Assembly (NCBI GenBank): GCA_964364175.1
Contig: CAYILR010000085.1
Location: 1 to 6,272, forward strand
Reading direction: 5' to 3'
Length of the DNA: 6,272 nt
DNA from: CAYILR01 sp964364175
GTDB lineage: Bacteria > Bdellovibrionota > UBA1018
Part shown: in pieces, positions 1-6,272 of the stretch
Position numbering within the stretch: the stretch's first letter is position 1
Layout of the letters: the number at the start of each line of letters is the position of its first letter
Program-made: the position numbers and the translations under genes
Notes under the pieces: model-generated
The model's input: the letters and a program-made list of their open reading frames with translations, nothing else
Databases searched by the model: none
Told to the model about the DNA's origin: nothing

Positions 1-85
1 CGACAACTTAGTGATGCCCAGTGCGTCACTTAAGTTGAACCCCGATCAGCTTGAAAGTGACGCACTGGGCATCACTAAGTTGTCG
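1..85. repeat. Perfect 30-bp inverted repeat (fold-back) at the window start
   Basis: Bases 1-30 are the exact reverse complement of bases 56-85. The 25-nt centre continues the pairing: 31 with 55, then 32-38 with 46-52 with one G-T pair, leaving a 7-nt loop at 39-45 and a two-base bulge at 53-54. The whole stretch therefore folds into one long hairpin. It cannot be a normal intrinsic terminator, because the coding frame of the metalloprotease runs straight through it and no T-run follows directly. The first base of the window is already paired, so the arm may extend upstream. Explanations are a fold-back chimera at a contig end, a real palindromic element, or one end of an inverted duplication. 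The first seems likeliest because the window starts inside the arm and the arms show no divergence. Confidence 0.93.
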
Positions 86-1732
86 GACACCTTTTTGGTT
101 GCGCTGGCGGTTGCCGCATGGAGTACACCAGGGATGGCGTACACACCGATGCGTACCGCTGGTGGAGCTGCCATTGCCTGGAAACAAGCACCTCAGCTGA
201 TTTTTTCTGGAAACCCAACCAACCAATCCGGCCTGGATCCCGGCGTTTTTCAGCAAGCCTTCGTTAAAGGGCTGCAACGCTGGCAAGTCGCCTCAAACGG
301 TGCCGTAAAATTTGATTACTGGCAGGGAACTGATGCCTCCAAGTTCCCCACCGTCGTCGAGCAAGACAAAGTCTCACGCGTATTCTTCGCCTCCCAAGCT
401 CCAGGCAAGACCGGGGTCGGCCCCGGCATCTTGGGCCTGACACAGGTTTGGTACACTCCAGCCACAGGTGAAATTTTAGAAAACGACATCATCTTCAACG
501 ACATCCAATACCGCTTCCACAACGATCCCGCTGCCAGCGGAACTTCAGCGGGCTATGCAATCGAAAACGTCATCACACACGAATTAGGTCATACCCTCGG
601 ACTTTCTCATTCAGGCGTCCAACTCAGCAGCATGATCTACACCGCAGCGCCCGAACAAAATCACTTGCACTGCGATGATCAAGTTGGGGTTCACGCACTC
701 TACCCCTCAGGCAACGACTCACAAACTCGTGGCAGCATCGGTGGAGCTGTTTTGCTAGAAACCACAAAACAAGCCGTTCTTGCGGTGCACATCGTGGCTG
801 TTTCCATTCACCGAGGCACCGTGATTGCATCCGCCCTGACTGACGCCAACGGCTTCTACCATATCGAGGGGCTCGAACCCGACGAGTACATGCTTTATGC
901 TGAACCTTTTTTCGCAGGGCCCGCTCCTCTTTCGGATTATTACTCAAAATTTACCCATACTCTGTGTAATGGGGATTACTTTGCCAGGACTTGGATCGCG
1001 AACGTCACCGTGGAGCCAGGCAGAAAAACCGAAACAGGCAACGCAAAATTCTTCCGTTGCACTGGCGGCGGGGCATCTTTCGACTTACCAGAAACAACCG
1101 GAGATTTGTCATTCACTGCTTTAGGCAATCTGGGAACTGTGAATCGGATCCCCAAATCAGGACTCCTGACCTTCCGAATTCCAAACCACCAGGGAAAGTT
1201 GGAGCTGCATGCCCTAACCCATAGTTTGTATGCACCCAAAACTGTCGCGATCACTGTCAAATCCGAAGATGGCAAAGAAGTGGCCGGTCAATTTTCCCAA
1301 CCCGTGGATACTGGCGAATCTGGATTTGAACTCTTGGATTCTTCCTGGGTTTCAAATGACGACCTCCCCAAGGGGGATTACACAATCGAGCTAGAAGCAC
1401 AGACTTTCGGCGGCTCCTACCTTGGGGCACAAAAAGCAGTCGACCCTGCTGACTTCGTGCTGTTGACTGGGACTAAAAACCCACTCAGCAGCCAAAATCC
1501 GCGTTGCCGGATGGAGGAGTCGTTTCCTCCCTATCAAAGCCCGGCTACTGCACCGCCCAGCTCGACCAAACCAGAAGCCTCACCCAATGCCGGCACTTGC
1601 GGAACCATAAACTCGGACTCGGCCAGCCCCCCCAGTGCGGGCACTGTGTTTTCTTGGATGCTGCCTTGGGCATTTATGTTGGGTTATGTTCAGTTGCGCA
1701 GAATGAGATCCCTCGCTACTATAAAAGCGTGA
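11..1732 (+). CDS. Secreted matrixin-like zinc metalloprotease with C-terminal sorting tail
   Basis: This is a secreted zinc-dependent endopeptidase of the metzincin type, closest in pattern to matrixins (M10). Numbering from GTG 11, a signal peptide hydrophobic core lies at about 27-37 with likely cleavage after GMA (43). The catalytic domain spans about 50-232. Its motif HELGHTLGLSH gives zinc ligands H190, H194 and H200 with catalytic E191, and M208 in SSMIY is the Met-turn. Residues 241-300 resemble a carboxypeptidase regulatory-like beta domain (TDANGFYHIEGLEPDEYML). Residues 360-475 form another beta-rich, possibly pre-peptidase C-terminal-like, domain. The end has a Pro/Ser-rich linker, CGTI at 530-533, a membrane helix at about 545-562 and a basic RRMR end, as in MYXO-CTERM-type sorting tails. 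The start is uncertain: GTG 11 and ATG 14 both lie inside the inverted repeat, and roughly residues 1-25 may not be native. No ribosome binding site is visible. The gene heads a tight cluster, 11 nt before the next one. Cleaved substrates cannot be told from sequence. Confidence 0.9.
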   Translation: MMPSASLKLNPDQLESDALGITKLSDTFLVALAVAAWSTPGMAYTPMRTAGGAAIAWKQAPQLIFSGNPTNQSGLDPGVFQQAFVKGLQRWQVASNGAVKFDYWQGTDASKFPTVVEQDKVSRVFFASQAPGKTGVGPGILGLTQVWYTPATGEILENDIIFNDIQYRFHNDPAASGTSAGYAIENVITHELGHTLGLSHSGVQLSSMIYTAAPEQNHLHCDDQVGVHALYPSGNDSQTRGSIGGAVLLETTKQAVLAVHIVAVSIHRGTVIASALTDANGFYHIEGLEPDEYMLYAEPFFAGPAPLSDYYSKFTHTLCNGDYFARTWIANVTVEPGRKTETGNAKFFRCTGGGASFDLPETTGDLSFTALGNLGTVNRIPKSGLLTFRIPNHQGKLELHALTHSLYAPKTVAITVKSEDGKEVAGQFSQPVDTGESGFELLDSSWVSNDDLPKGDYTIELEAQTFGGSYLGAQKAVDPADFVLLTGTKNPLSSQNPRCRMEESFPPYQSPATAPPSSTKPEASPNAGTCGTINSDSASPPSAGTVFSWMLPWAFMLGYVQLRRMRSLATIKA

Positions 1733-1735
1733 GGG
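1731..1735 (+). promoter_or_regulatory. Shine-Dalgarno GAGGG overlapping the upstream stop codon
   Basis: GAGGG begins inside the TGA stop (1730-1732) of the metalloprotease gene and sits 8 nt before ATG 1744. It fixes the start of the AMIN-like gene at 1744, rather than at the far-upstream extension of the same frame. The overlap of stop and ribosome binding site suggests translational coupling of the two genes. Confidence 0.6.
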
Positions 1736-1743
1736 CTAATCGC

Positions 1744-2271
1744 ATGATGCGCTTCAGTTGGATTCTATTCACCGTCAGTTTAATGGTTTCGCCGGTCCAT
1801 GCTGCCATTCAGCAGGACAAGGTCTTTCCAGTCGACTCCAAAAAACGCCAATCGTATTTGAGTGATGGGCTTTTCGTTGGCGGAGACCAAGCGATTTCTG
1901 AAGTCGTCGTCCGCGACATTCGCCGTGCCGCCAATGCTGGATTCGAAAGAATCGTGATTGACCTCGAAGCCGTCCGCGATGGTGAGCACTCCGCTGTGCA
2001 ACGCGCTCCTTATTTCCACATTGCTATTTCACCTGGCGAAAAACGCATTGTCGTTACGATCTGGGGAAAACCCAAACTCGGATTCGAAGTCCAAAAAGTC
2101 CTGGCTGCATTCAAGAAAAGCCAAGCGATCAGCCAAGTGGATCTCTACCCACCCTTGGACGGCGAAAGCTGGACCATGGTGCTGAATCTCAAATCACCTC
2201 AATCGATCGAGGTATTTGAACTCCCCAATCCCGTTCGAATCATCACAGACATCCGTCCCAAAAAGGGCTGA
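1744..2271 (+). CDS. Small exported protein with AMIN-like domain
   Basis: The product has 175 residues. Residues 1-20 are a clear signal peptide (R3, hydrophobic core 5-16) ending PVHA, with cleavage predicted before AIQQ, so the mature form is about 155 residues in the periplasm or outside. The rest alternates beta strands: AGFERIVIDLE at 64-74, the strand pair PYFHIAISPGEKRIVVTIWG at 89-108, and VFELPNPVRIITDIRP at 157-172. The opening 'GFxRxVxD' pattern and the closing 'PxRxxxDI' pattern resemble AMIN and AMIN-like domains, which in other proteins bind envelope components such as peptidoglycan or secretin-associated partners. That assignment rests on pattern only; no catalytic residues are apparent. 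The frame stays open well upstream of 1744, but the signal peptide and GAGGG placement support ATG 1744 (ATG 1747 is the alternative). It lies 11 nt after the protease gene and 10 nt before the ceramidase remnant, so co-transcription is likely. Confidence 0.85.
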   Translation: MMRFSWILFTVSLMVSPVHAAIQQDKVFPVDSKKRQSYLSDGLFVGGDQAISEVVVRDIRRAANAGFERIVIDLEAVRDGEHSAVQRAPYFHIAISPGEKRIVVTIWGKPKLGFEVQKVLAAFKKSQAISQVDLYPPLDGESWTMVLNLKSPQSIEVFELPNPVRIITDIRPKKG

Positions 2272-2281
2272 TTTTCTGCTC

Positions 2282-3404
2282 GTGAAATCCTGGGCTGCAC
2301 TACTCGGAACCCTCATTTCATTCGCTCCTCTAGTTCATGCTGCCGAGACGACCTACTGGGTTGGAGAAGCTCACGAAAGCCTGGACCCCAAGCCCTCCGA
2401 GTTTAACGAAGTCTACTTAGGCGGCTACGGCATCTACACTTTTTCTCGCGGGCACATGGAATCCATCCACGACTCCATCTACGCACGTTCGCTGGCGATT
2501 CGAGATGCCAGCTCACCTTCCACACTGATCATGACGGTCATTGATGCCGTCGGGATCAGCAATCGAACGATCACCGACATCCAGGATGCCTTCAAAAAAA
2601 AATTCCCCTCATTTCAAGGCACGCTTCTGATCAGCGCCACACACACGCACTCTGCACCTGACTTGCAAGGACTGTACGGCTGGGTTCCTTCCGCCTATCT
2701 CGAAAGACTCAAGGACAAAACAGTCACCTCCATGGCCCGCGCATACACCCAACAACAGTCTGCATGGCTTTACGCCGCTCGCGGAGCCGCAATCGCATCG
2801 AACCGACGCGGCTGGGGTTATACGGATGATGAGCTAACTGTATTGCAGGCCATTTCTACTTCAGAACCTCATCCCGTCATTGCTACTCTGGTCAATTTCG
2901 CAGCTCACCTCCCACATGACCCTCCAGGAAAGCGGCTGGTACCACAGCGTGAGCAATACCAAATTCCAACATGCCAATCTGCTGGGTGTGCTTGACTACG
3001 ATTTTATTCCCACACCGCCGCCACCCCTCGATATCAAGGTCAAACTCCAGGTGAATTATTTTACACTGGGAGAACTTCAAGCCGTCACGATTCCCGGTGA
3101 AGCGGTGTCGCGACTAGGACTCTCGATTCGCTCGCACCTCCACTCTCCTCATCGAATGATTTTGGGCCTCACCAATAATTCGCTGGGATACTTTGTGGGA
3201 AAAGACGAATGGAACTCCGGCCGAAACGAGGGTTACGAGGAAGGGGTTTCGATCGACTCAGATGTCGGAGAAAAAACCAAAAAAAAATTGATCGCACTCA
3301 TCGAGAACTCAAAAAAGAAGCCGCATGTGCTGGAGCGGTCTCAGAAAAAAGTCTTCAATCTTTATGAAGCCATCCGGGGATGGACTCGGAAACAGCTCAG
3401 GTGA
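2282..3404 (+). pseudogene. Neutral (alkaline) ceramidase family protein, disrupted by frame change and internal deletion
   Basis: Intact members of this family hydrolyse the N-acyl bond of ceramide outside the cell or in the periplasm. The first part reads from GTG 2282 to a stop at 2993-2995. It has a signal peptide ending LVHA (cleaved before AETT), a probable first zinc histidine H63 in SIHDSIYARS, the family hallmark SATHTHSAP at 118-126, the ASNRRGWG segment, and NFAAH with a second zinc-type histidine H209. The C-terminal part continues in another frame, roughly from 2945 to 3404. It holds GVLDYDFIP, then FTLGELQAVTIPGEAVSRLG with the expected zinc glutamate at 3099-3101, then LTNNSLGYFV and a GYEEG segment. 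Only about 64 codons separate H209 from that glutamate, against about 200 residues in the Pseudomonas aeruginosa enzyme as I recall it. The segment bearing the nucleophilic serine is therefore missing. GTG 2282 is chosen for the signal peptide; an AAGGG lies rather far upstream. An assembly or sequencing error is the alternative to a real pseudogene. Confidence 0.82.
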
Positions 3405-3476
3405 TCTAAAAACAATATCAAAATTCAAGTAACGATAGATCGCACCCGATAAAGTGCACAAGAAGAGGGCACGGAT
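3405..3476. other. Intergenic gap, 72 nt, AT-rich
   Basis: This gap separates the exported-protein cluster from the unknown membrane protein gene. It is A-rich at its left end and holds no stem followed by a T-run, so no intrinsic terminator is visible. The only recognisable signal is the ribosome binding site at its right end. Confidence 0.6.
3465..3469 (+). promoter_or_regulatory. Shine-Dalgarno GAGGG for the unknown membrane protein
   Basis: GAGGG is 7 nt before ATG 3477. With the signal peptide that begins at that codon, it supports 3477 as the start. Confidence 0.65.
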
Positions 3477-4757
3477 ATGCTAAAATGGACCGGTGGATTT
3501 TTGACGCAATTTGCGGTGATGAACCTTTTGCTCTGCCCAGGACTTCAAACTCGCGCACACGCAACGACACGGATCAGCGAACCAGTTCATATGGCGAACG
3601 CAGTTACGGTGATCGATGGCCTAGTGAATATCGCAAATGCCACTCGTGCGATGAAGACAGCAATTCTACTCAGCGAGGGAAAACAAGCCAGGAAGCATGT
3701 CGCAGAGCTAGATGCTTATTTAAAAGCTCGAATGCCGAAATCAAAAAACGGATCGTCTGAGTTGATGCCAAGAGTATCGATTCAAGGCAATGAATTAAAA
3801 ATTGAGGGTTTAGAAGATACAATTCGCATCAAAAATTCTCCATCTTACGCAATTGAATATTTAGGAAAAAACTGGAGCTTTGATTCGCGATCAAACTTGG
3901 TATCCAACCTCAAATCTCTCGATCGATTCTTAATCTCATCAACAAAAACAAAAACTTCTGCCACTCTAATAAAGAAAATGAAAACCTTCTGGATTTCAGA
4001 GGCAGAAGCTCTGGAGATGCAAAAAGCACTCAAATGGACAGGAATTGTCCTTGTCAGCGCAGCCCTGATCGCCGTGCTTTCTGTGCTTTTTTGGCCAGGG
4101 GTCGGTGCTGCTGTTTTTTTTAATACTTTAGGACGTTCAGTGCTGGCCATGCTCATCGGAACTTGGCTTATCGTGCGTAACCCTGATCCACGTGATCCAT
4201 ATGGATACGGCAATCTTCAGCTGCCCAAATCTCTCAATTGTTCTACACTTGCCGCTAGTTTTTGGAATTTAAGTTATTTTGAGGCCGCGGCGTGGGCCTC
4301 AGGTGACGGGGTAGCGAATAGACTGCTACTCGAATATCCTCAGGGTGAAGTTTCGGTCAGATCCATCAACACGGAAAACCCAGTCGTTGAAATGATTTCA
4401 AAAGATGGCACGAAAAAGGAGTATCCGCTCCAAGTAAAAAATGGACAATGGGTTGCATACGTCGAATCGAAGTCTGACCCTCTGACGGACGAACAGCGAG
4501 TGGCTAACCAAGTGGCCGCCGGAGTGCAAGAAATGTCGTCAATTTGTAACAACCCTGAACAGCTTAAGCAGTTGAACGCAAACTTAGAAAAAGCTAGAGT
4601 TCAAGCCATGCTGGATGACGATCACAGCACAGGAGAAATTCTCAGCCCCAGTCGCGAAGCCATCACCGAGAAAGCGCATCGGAGTGAACCTGGAACAGAT
4701 GGCACGAGCAGCCCTCAAGGCCAGGGAGATAGCCAAAGCAGCAACCCAGCCCATTAG
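3477..4757 (+). CDS. Unrecognised exported protein with a two-helix membrane hairpin
   Basis: I do not recognise the family. The 426-residue product starts with a probable signal peptide (K3, hydrophobic core 8-23) ending AHA, with cleavage after residue 29. Residues 30-90 are helical and Ala/Lys-rich. Residues 95-185 look like a mixed region with short strands (VSIQGNELKIEGLEDTIRIK) and then a Lys/Ser/Thr-rich helix. Two membrane helices follow closely, about 187-208 and 211-233, forming a hairpin around WPGVGAA. The next block, 234-345, contains PDPRDPYGYGNLQLP and strands such as GEVSVRSI. It and the helix after it have two cysteines, C255 and C357, which could form a disulfide if this side is periplasmic. 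The last 50 residues are polar, Ser/Gly/Gln-rich and probably disordered. If the signal peptide is cleaved, both ends of the mature protein should lie on the same, probably periplasmic, side. The first half seems richer in A and T than the protease gene. No enzyme motif is visible. Confidence 0.85.
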   Translation: MLKWTGGFLTQFAVMNLLLCPGLQTRAHATTRISEPVHMANAVTVIDGLVNIANATRAMKTAILLSEGKQARKHVAELDAYLKARMPKSKNGSSELMPRVSIQGNELKIEGLEDTIRIKNSPSYAIEYLGKNWSFDSRSNLVSNLKSLDRFLISSTKTKTSATLIKKMKTFWISEAEALEMQKALKWTGIVLVSAALIAVLSVLFWPGVGAAVFFNTLGRSVLAMLIGTWLIVRNPDPRDPYGYGNLQLPKSLNCSTLAASFWNLSYFEAAAWASGDGVANRLLLEYPQGEVSVRSINTENPVVEMISKDGTKKEYPLQVKNGQWVAYVESKSDPLTDEQRVANQVAAGVQEMSSICNNPEQLKQLNANLEKARVQAMLDDDHSTGEILSPSREAITEKAHRSEPGTDGTSSPQGQGDSQSSNPAH

Positions 4758-4822
4758 ACAGAAAATCATCGATCTCCTTGCCAAAGCCCCCAGCATGACC
4801 ATATGTAGTGGCAGGGCAACCT
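4758..4822. other. Intergenic gap, 65 nt, before lon
   Basis: No terminator hairpin or convincing promoter is visible. A second open frame (4615-4839) runs across the gap and into the start of lon; it is treated as a doubtful observation. The gap is short enough for lon to be read through from upstream. Confidence 0.5.
4813..4816 (+). promoter_or_regulatory. Shine-Dalgarno AGGG deciding the lon start
   Basis: AGGG lies 6 nt before ATG 4823. The only other in-frame candidate after the stop at 4796-4798 is GTG 4808, which has no purine-rich stretch at the right distance. The motif therefore favours ATG 4823. Confidence 0.55.
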
Positions 4823-6272
4823 ATGTACTTCGTAACTGATGAGATTCATTCAAATTCCGGCAGTTTGACGGTCGGCCAAAAGGGAACGGAAAATCCGGGC
4901 GGATTGATGCTTCCAGACCAGGCGTTGCCCCCTAACCTATTTATTCTACCTATTAACAGTCCCATCCCCTTCCCGAGCCTCATGGCACCGATTCTGGTCA
5001 ACATCCCCCGCTTTGTGGGAACGGTTGAAGAAGCAATCAATCGGCAGCGCTTGATCGGACTGCTATTGGTTCGCGAGAATGACCTCACGGCTCACACCAA
5101 GTCAGATGATCTCTATGGCGTTGGAGTCGTTGCCAAAATCCTGAAGCGCCTGAAAATGCCGGATGGATCAGTGAACTTGCTCATTCACAGCATCAAACGG
5201 TTTCGAACCAAAAAAGTCCTCTCCGAGCTTCCTCATTTAGTTGTTGAAAGTGAATACCTGGATGACGAAGTTGAAAAATCCACCGAGATGGACGCCCTCA
5301 GCCGTTCGGTCATCGGGAATGTGAAAAAACTCTCCGAAGTAAACCCGTTCTTCACCGATGACATGCGCCTGGCAATGATCAATGCGCCGGGGCCGGGAAC
5401 CGTAGCAGACCTGGTGGCTTTTGCTCTCGCACTTCCGAAAGCCGAAGCTCAGAGTTTTCTGGAAACCCTGTCGGTCAAAACACGTTTTGAGAATCTGCTG
5501 CTCCATTTGAGACGTGAACAAGACGTCGCCGATGTTCAGAAAAAAATCTCGGATACGGTCAATACCAAGATCAATAAAATGCAACGCGAGTTCTTTTTGA
5601 AAGAACAGCTCAAAAGCATCAAGCGTGAACTGGGAATGGAAGAAGATCCCAAGGAAAAAGCGCATCGCACATTTAAAGAAAAAATTGAAGCGGCAGGAAT
5701 GCCAGAAGAGACAAAGAAGATCGCTCTCGAAGAATTAAACAAACTAGAAACCATTCCAGAAGGCTCTCCTGAATTCAATATCTGTAGAAACTATTTAGAG
5801 ACTCTGTGCGCCCTACCTTGGGTGAAAGAGACCACGGATCAACTTGACCTCACCCGAGCGCAAGGAATTCTGGACGAAGATCATTATGGCCTGGAAAAGG
5901 TCAAAGAGCGAATCATCGAGTTCTTGGCCGTTCGTAAACTCAAAGCCGATCCGAAAGGTTCCATCATCTGTCTCGTCGGACCTCCCGGAGTTGGAAAAAC
6001 TTCGGTCGGCAAATCCATCGCAAAAACTCTCGGGCGAAATTTCTACCGATTCTCATTGGGTGGAATGCGCGACGAAGCCGAGATCAAAGGCCATCGTAGA
6101 ACTTATGTCGGTGCACTTCCTGGTAAGGTGATCAATGGAATGCGTCGGGCGGGCAGCAAAAACGCCGTGCTGATGCTCGACGAGATCGACAAACTCGGAC
6201 AGAGCTATCAAGGAGATCCTGCCAGCGCACTGCTTGAAGTTTTGGATCCAGAACAAAATCATGGATTCCTCG
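4823..6272 (+). CDS. lon: ATP-dependent Lon protease, N-terminal 483 residues (cut by window end)
   Basis: Lon is a cytoplasmic hexameric AAA+ serine protease that unfolds and degrades damaged and regulatory proteins. Visible here are the N-terminal substrate-binding domain at about 36-225 (LPPNLFILPINSPIPFPSL, then VGVVAKILKRLKMPDGSVN). A long helical, coiled-coil-prone segment follows at about 227-272 (VQKKISDTVNTKINKMQREF, then FLKEQLKSIKRELG), and a linker with ALPWVKET at 330-337. The AAA+ domain has Walker A GPPGVGKT at 386-393, the Lon-typical SLGGMRDEAEIKGHRRTYVG at 411-430 and Walker B VLMLDEIDK at 449-457. The frame runs off the window after HGFL, so sensor motifs and the Ser-Lys protease domain are not seen. 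Walker A lies about 30 residues later than in E. coli Lon, because of an N-terminal extension of residues 1-35 rich in Gly, Ser and Pro. The start ATG 4823 has a fair ribosome binding site. No heat-shock promoter could be identified. Family assignment is secure; which paralogue it is, if the genome has several, cannot be told. Confidence 0.96.
   Translation, partial: MYFVTDEIHSNSGSLTVGQKGTENPGGLMLPDQALPPNLFILPINSPIPFPSLMAPILVNIPRFVGTVEEAINRQRLIGLLLVRENDLTAHTKSDDLYGVGVVAKILKRLKMPDGSVNLLIHSIKRFRTKKVLSELPHLVVESEYLDDEVEKSTEMDALSRSVIGNVKKLSEVNPFFTDDMRLAMINAPGPGTVADLVAFALALPKAEAQSFLETLSVKTRFENLLLHLRREQDVADVQKKISDTVNTKINKMQREFFLKEQLKSIKRELGMEEDPKEKAHRTFKEKIEAAGMPEETKKIALEELNKLETIPEGSPEFNICRNYLETLCALPWVKETTDQLDLTRAQGILDEDHYGLEKVKERIIEFLAVRKLKADPKGSIICLVGPPGVGKTSVGKSIAKTLGRNFYRFSLGGMRDEAEIKGHRRTYVGALPGKVINGMRRAGSKNAVLMLDEIDKLGQSYQGDPASALLEVLDPEQNHGFL

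Noticed and set aside
1..85. Inverted repeat read as an integron attC site or intrinsic terminator
   Set aside because: The arms are perfectly symmetric and the ends do not match RYYYAAC/GTTRRRY core sites; there is no T-run directly after the stem and the region is within an open coding frame.
411..426. GC-rich hairpin CCGGGG-TCGG-CCCCGG
   Set aside because: It lies deep inside the metalloprotease coding sequence (residues around TGVGPG), has no T-run, and is explained by Gly/Pro codons.
624..947. 107-codon minus-strand open frame opposite the metalloprotease
   Set aside because: Arg/Cys-rich translation typical of a shadow frame; the opposite strand encodes the protease active site and Met-turn.
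1504..1743. Upstream extension of the AMIN-like gene's frame
   Set aside because: It overlaps the conserved tail of the metalloprotease, and the signal peptide and ribosome binding site both place the start at 1744.
3424..3453. Possible promoter TTCAAG - 18 nt - GATAAA before the unknown membrane protein gene
   Set aside because: Only 3 of 6 and 4 of 6 consensus matches in an AT-rich gap; this is expected by chance.
5237..5665. 142-codon minus-strand open frame opposite lon
   Set aside because: It is antisense to a well-conserved Lon coding region and its translation (Phe/Leu-rich) has no coding character of its own.

Overview
The window carries five genes, all on the + strand, with no RNA gene, CRISPR array or recognisable insertion sequence. 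GC content looks near 50% by eye. The mix of secreted hydrolases, a Myxo-type C-terminal sorting tail on a metalloprotease and a deltaproteobacterial-looking Lon suggests a Gram-negative of the Bdellovibrionota or former Deltaproteobacteria. This placement is an inference from protein character, not from a marker gene.

Layout. Bases 1-85 form an almost perfect fold-back: 30-bp arms match without a mismatch around a 25-nt centre. They cover the 5' end of the first gene, so its true start is in doubt; a fold-back artefact at a contig end is a serious possibility. Bases 11-1732 encode a secreted metzincin-type zinc protease (HELGHTLGLSH plus Met-turn), with a carboxypeptidase-regulatory-like domain, a second beta domain and a C-terminal Cys-Gly/transmembrane/basic tail. 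Bases 1744-2271 encode a small exported protein with an AMIN-like beta fold. Bases 2282-3404 hold a broken neutral-ceramidase gene: both ends are recognisable, but the reading frame changes and the middle, including the part that should carry the catalytic serine, is absent. These three are 11 and 10 nt apart and look like one operon of exported proteins.

After a 72-nt gap, bases 3477-4757 encode an unrecognised exported or membrane protein with a signal peptide, a two-helix membrane hairpin and a polar tail. After 65 nt more, bases 4823-6272 encode the first 483 residues of an ATP-dependent Lon protease, cut by the window end just past Walker B.

How the parts relate. The first three genes would act in the envelope or outside the cell on protein and sphingolipid-type substrates, though the ceramidase is probably dead in this copy. 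Lon is cytoplasmic protein quality control, and nothing visible links it to the upstream genes. I see no convincing new multi-gene system. The points most worth checking are the terminal fold-back, the sorting tail of the protease, the deleted ceramidase core and the unknown membrane protein.
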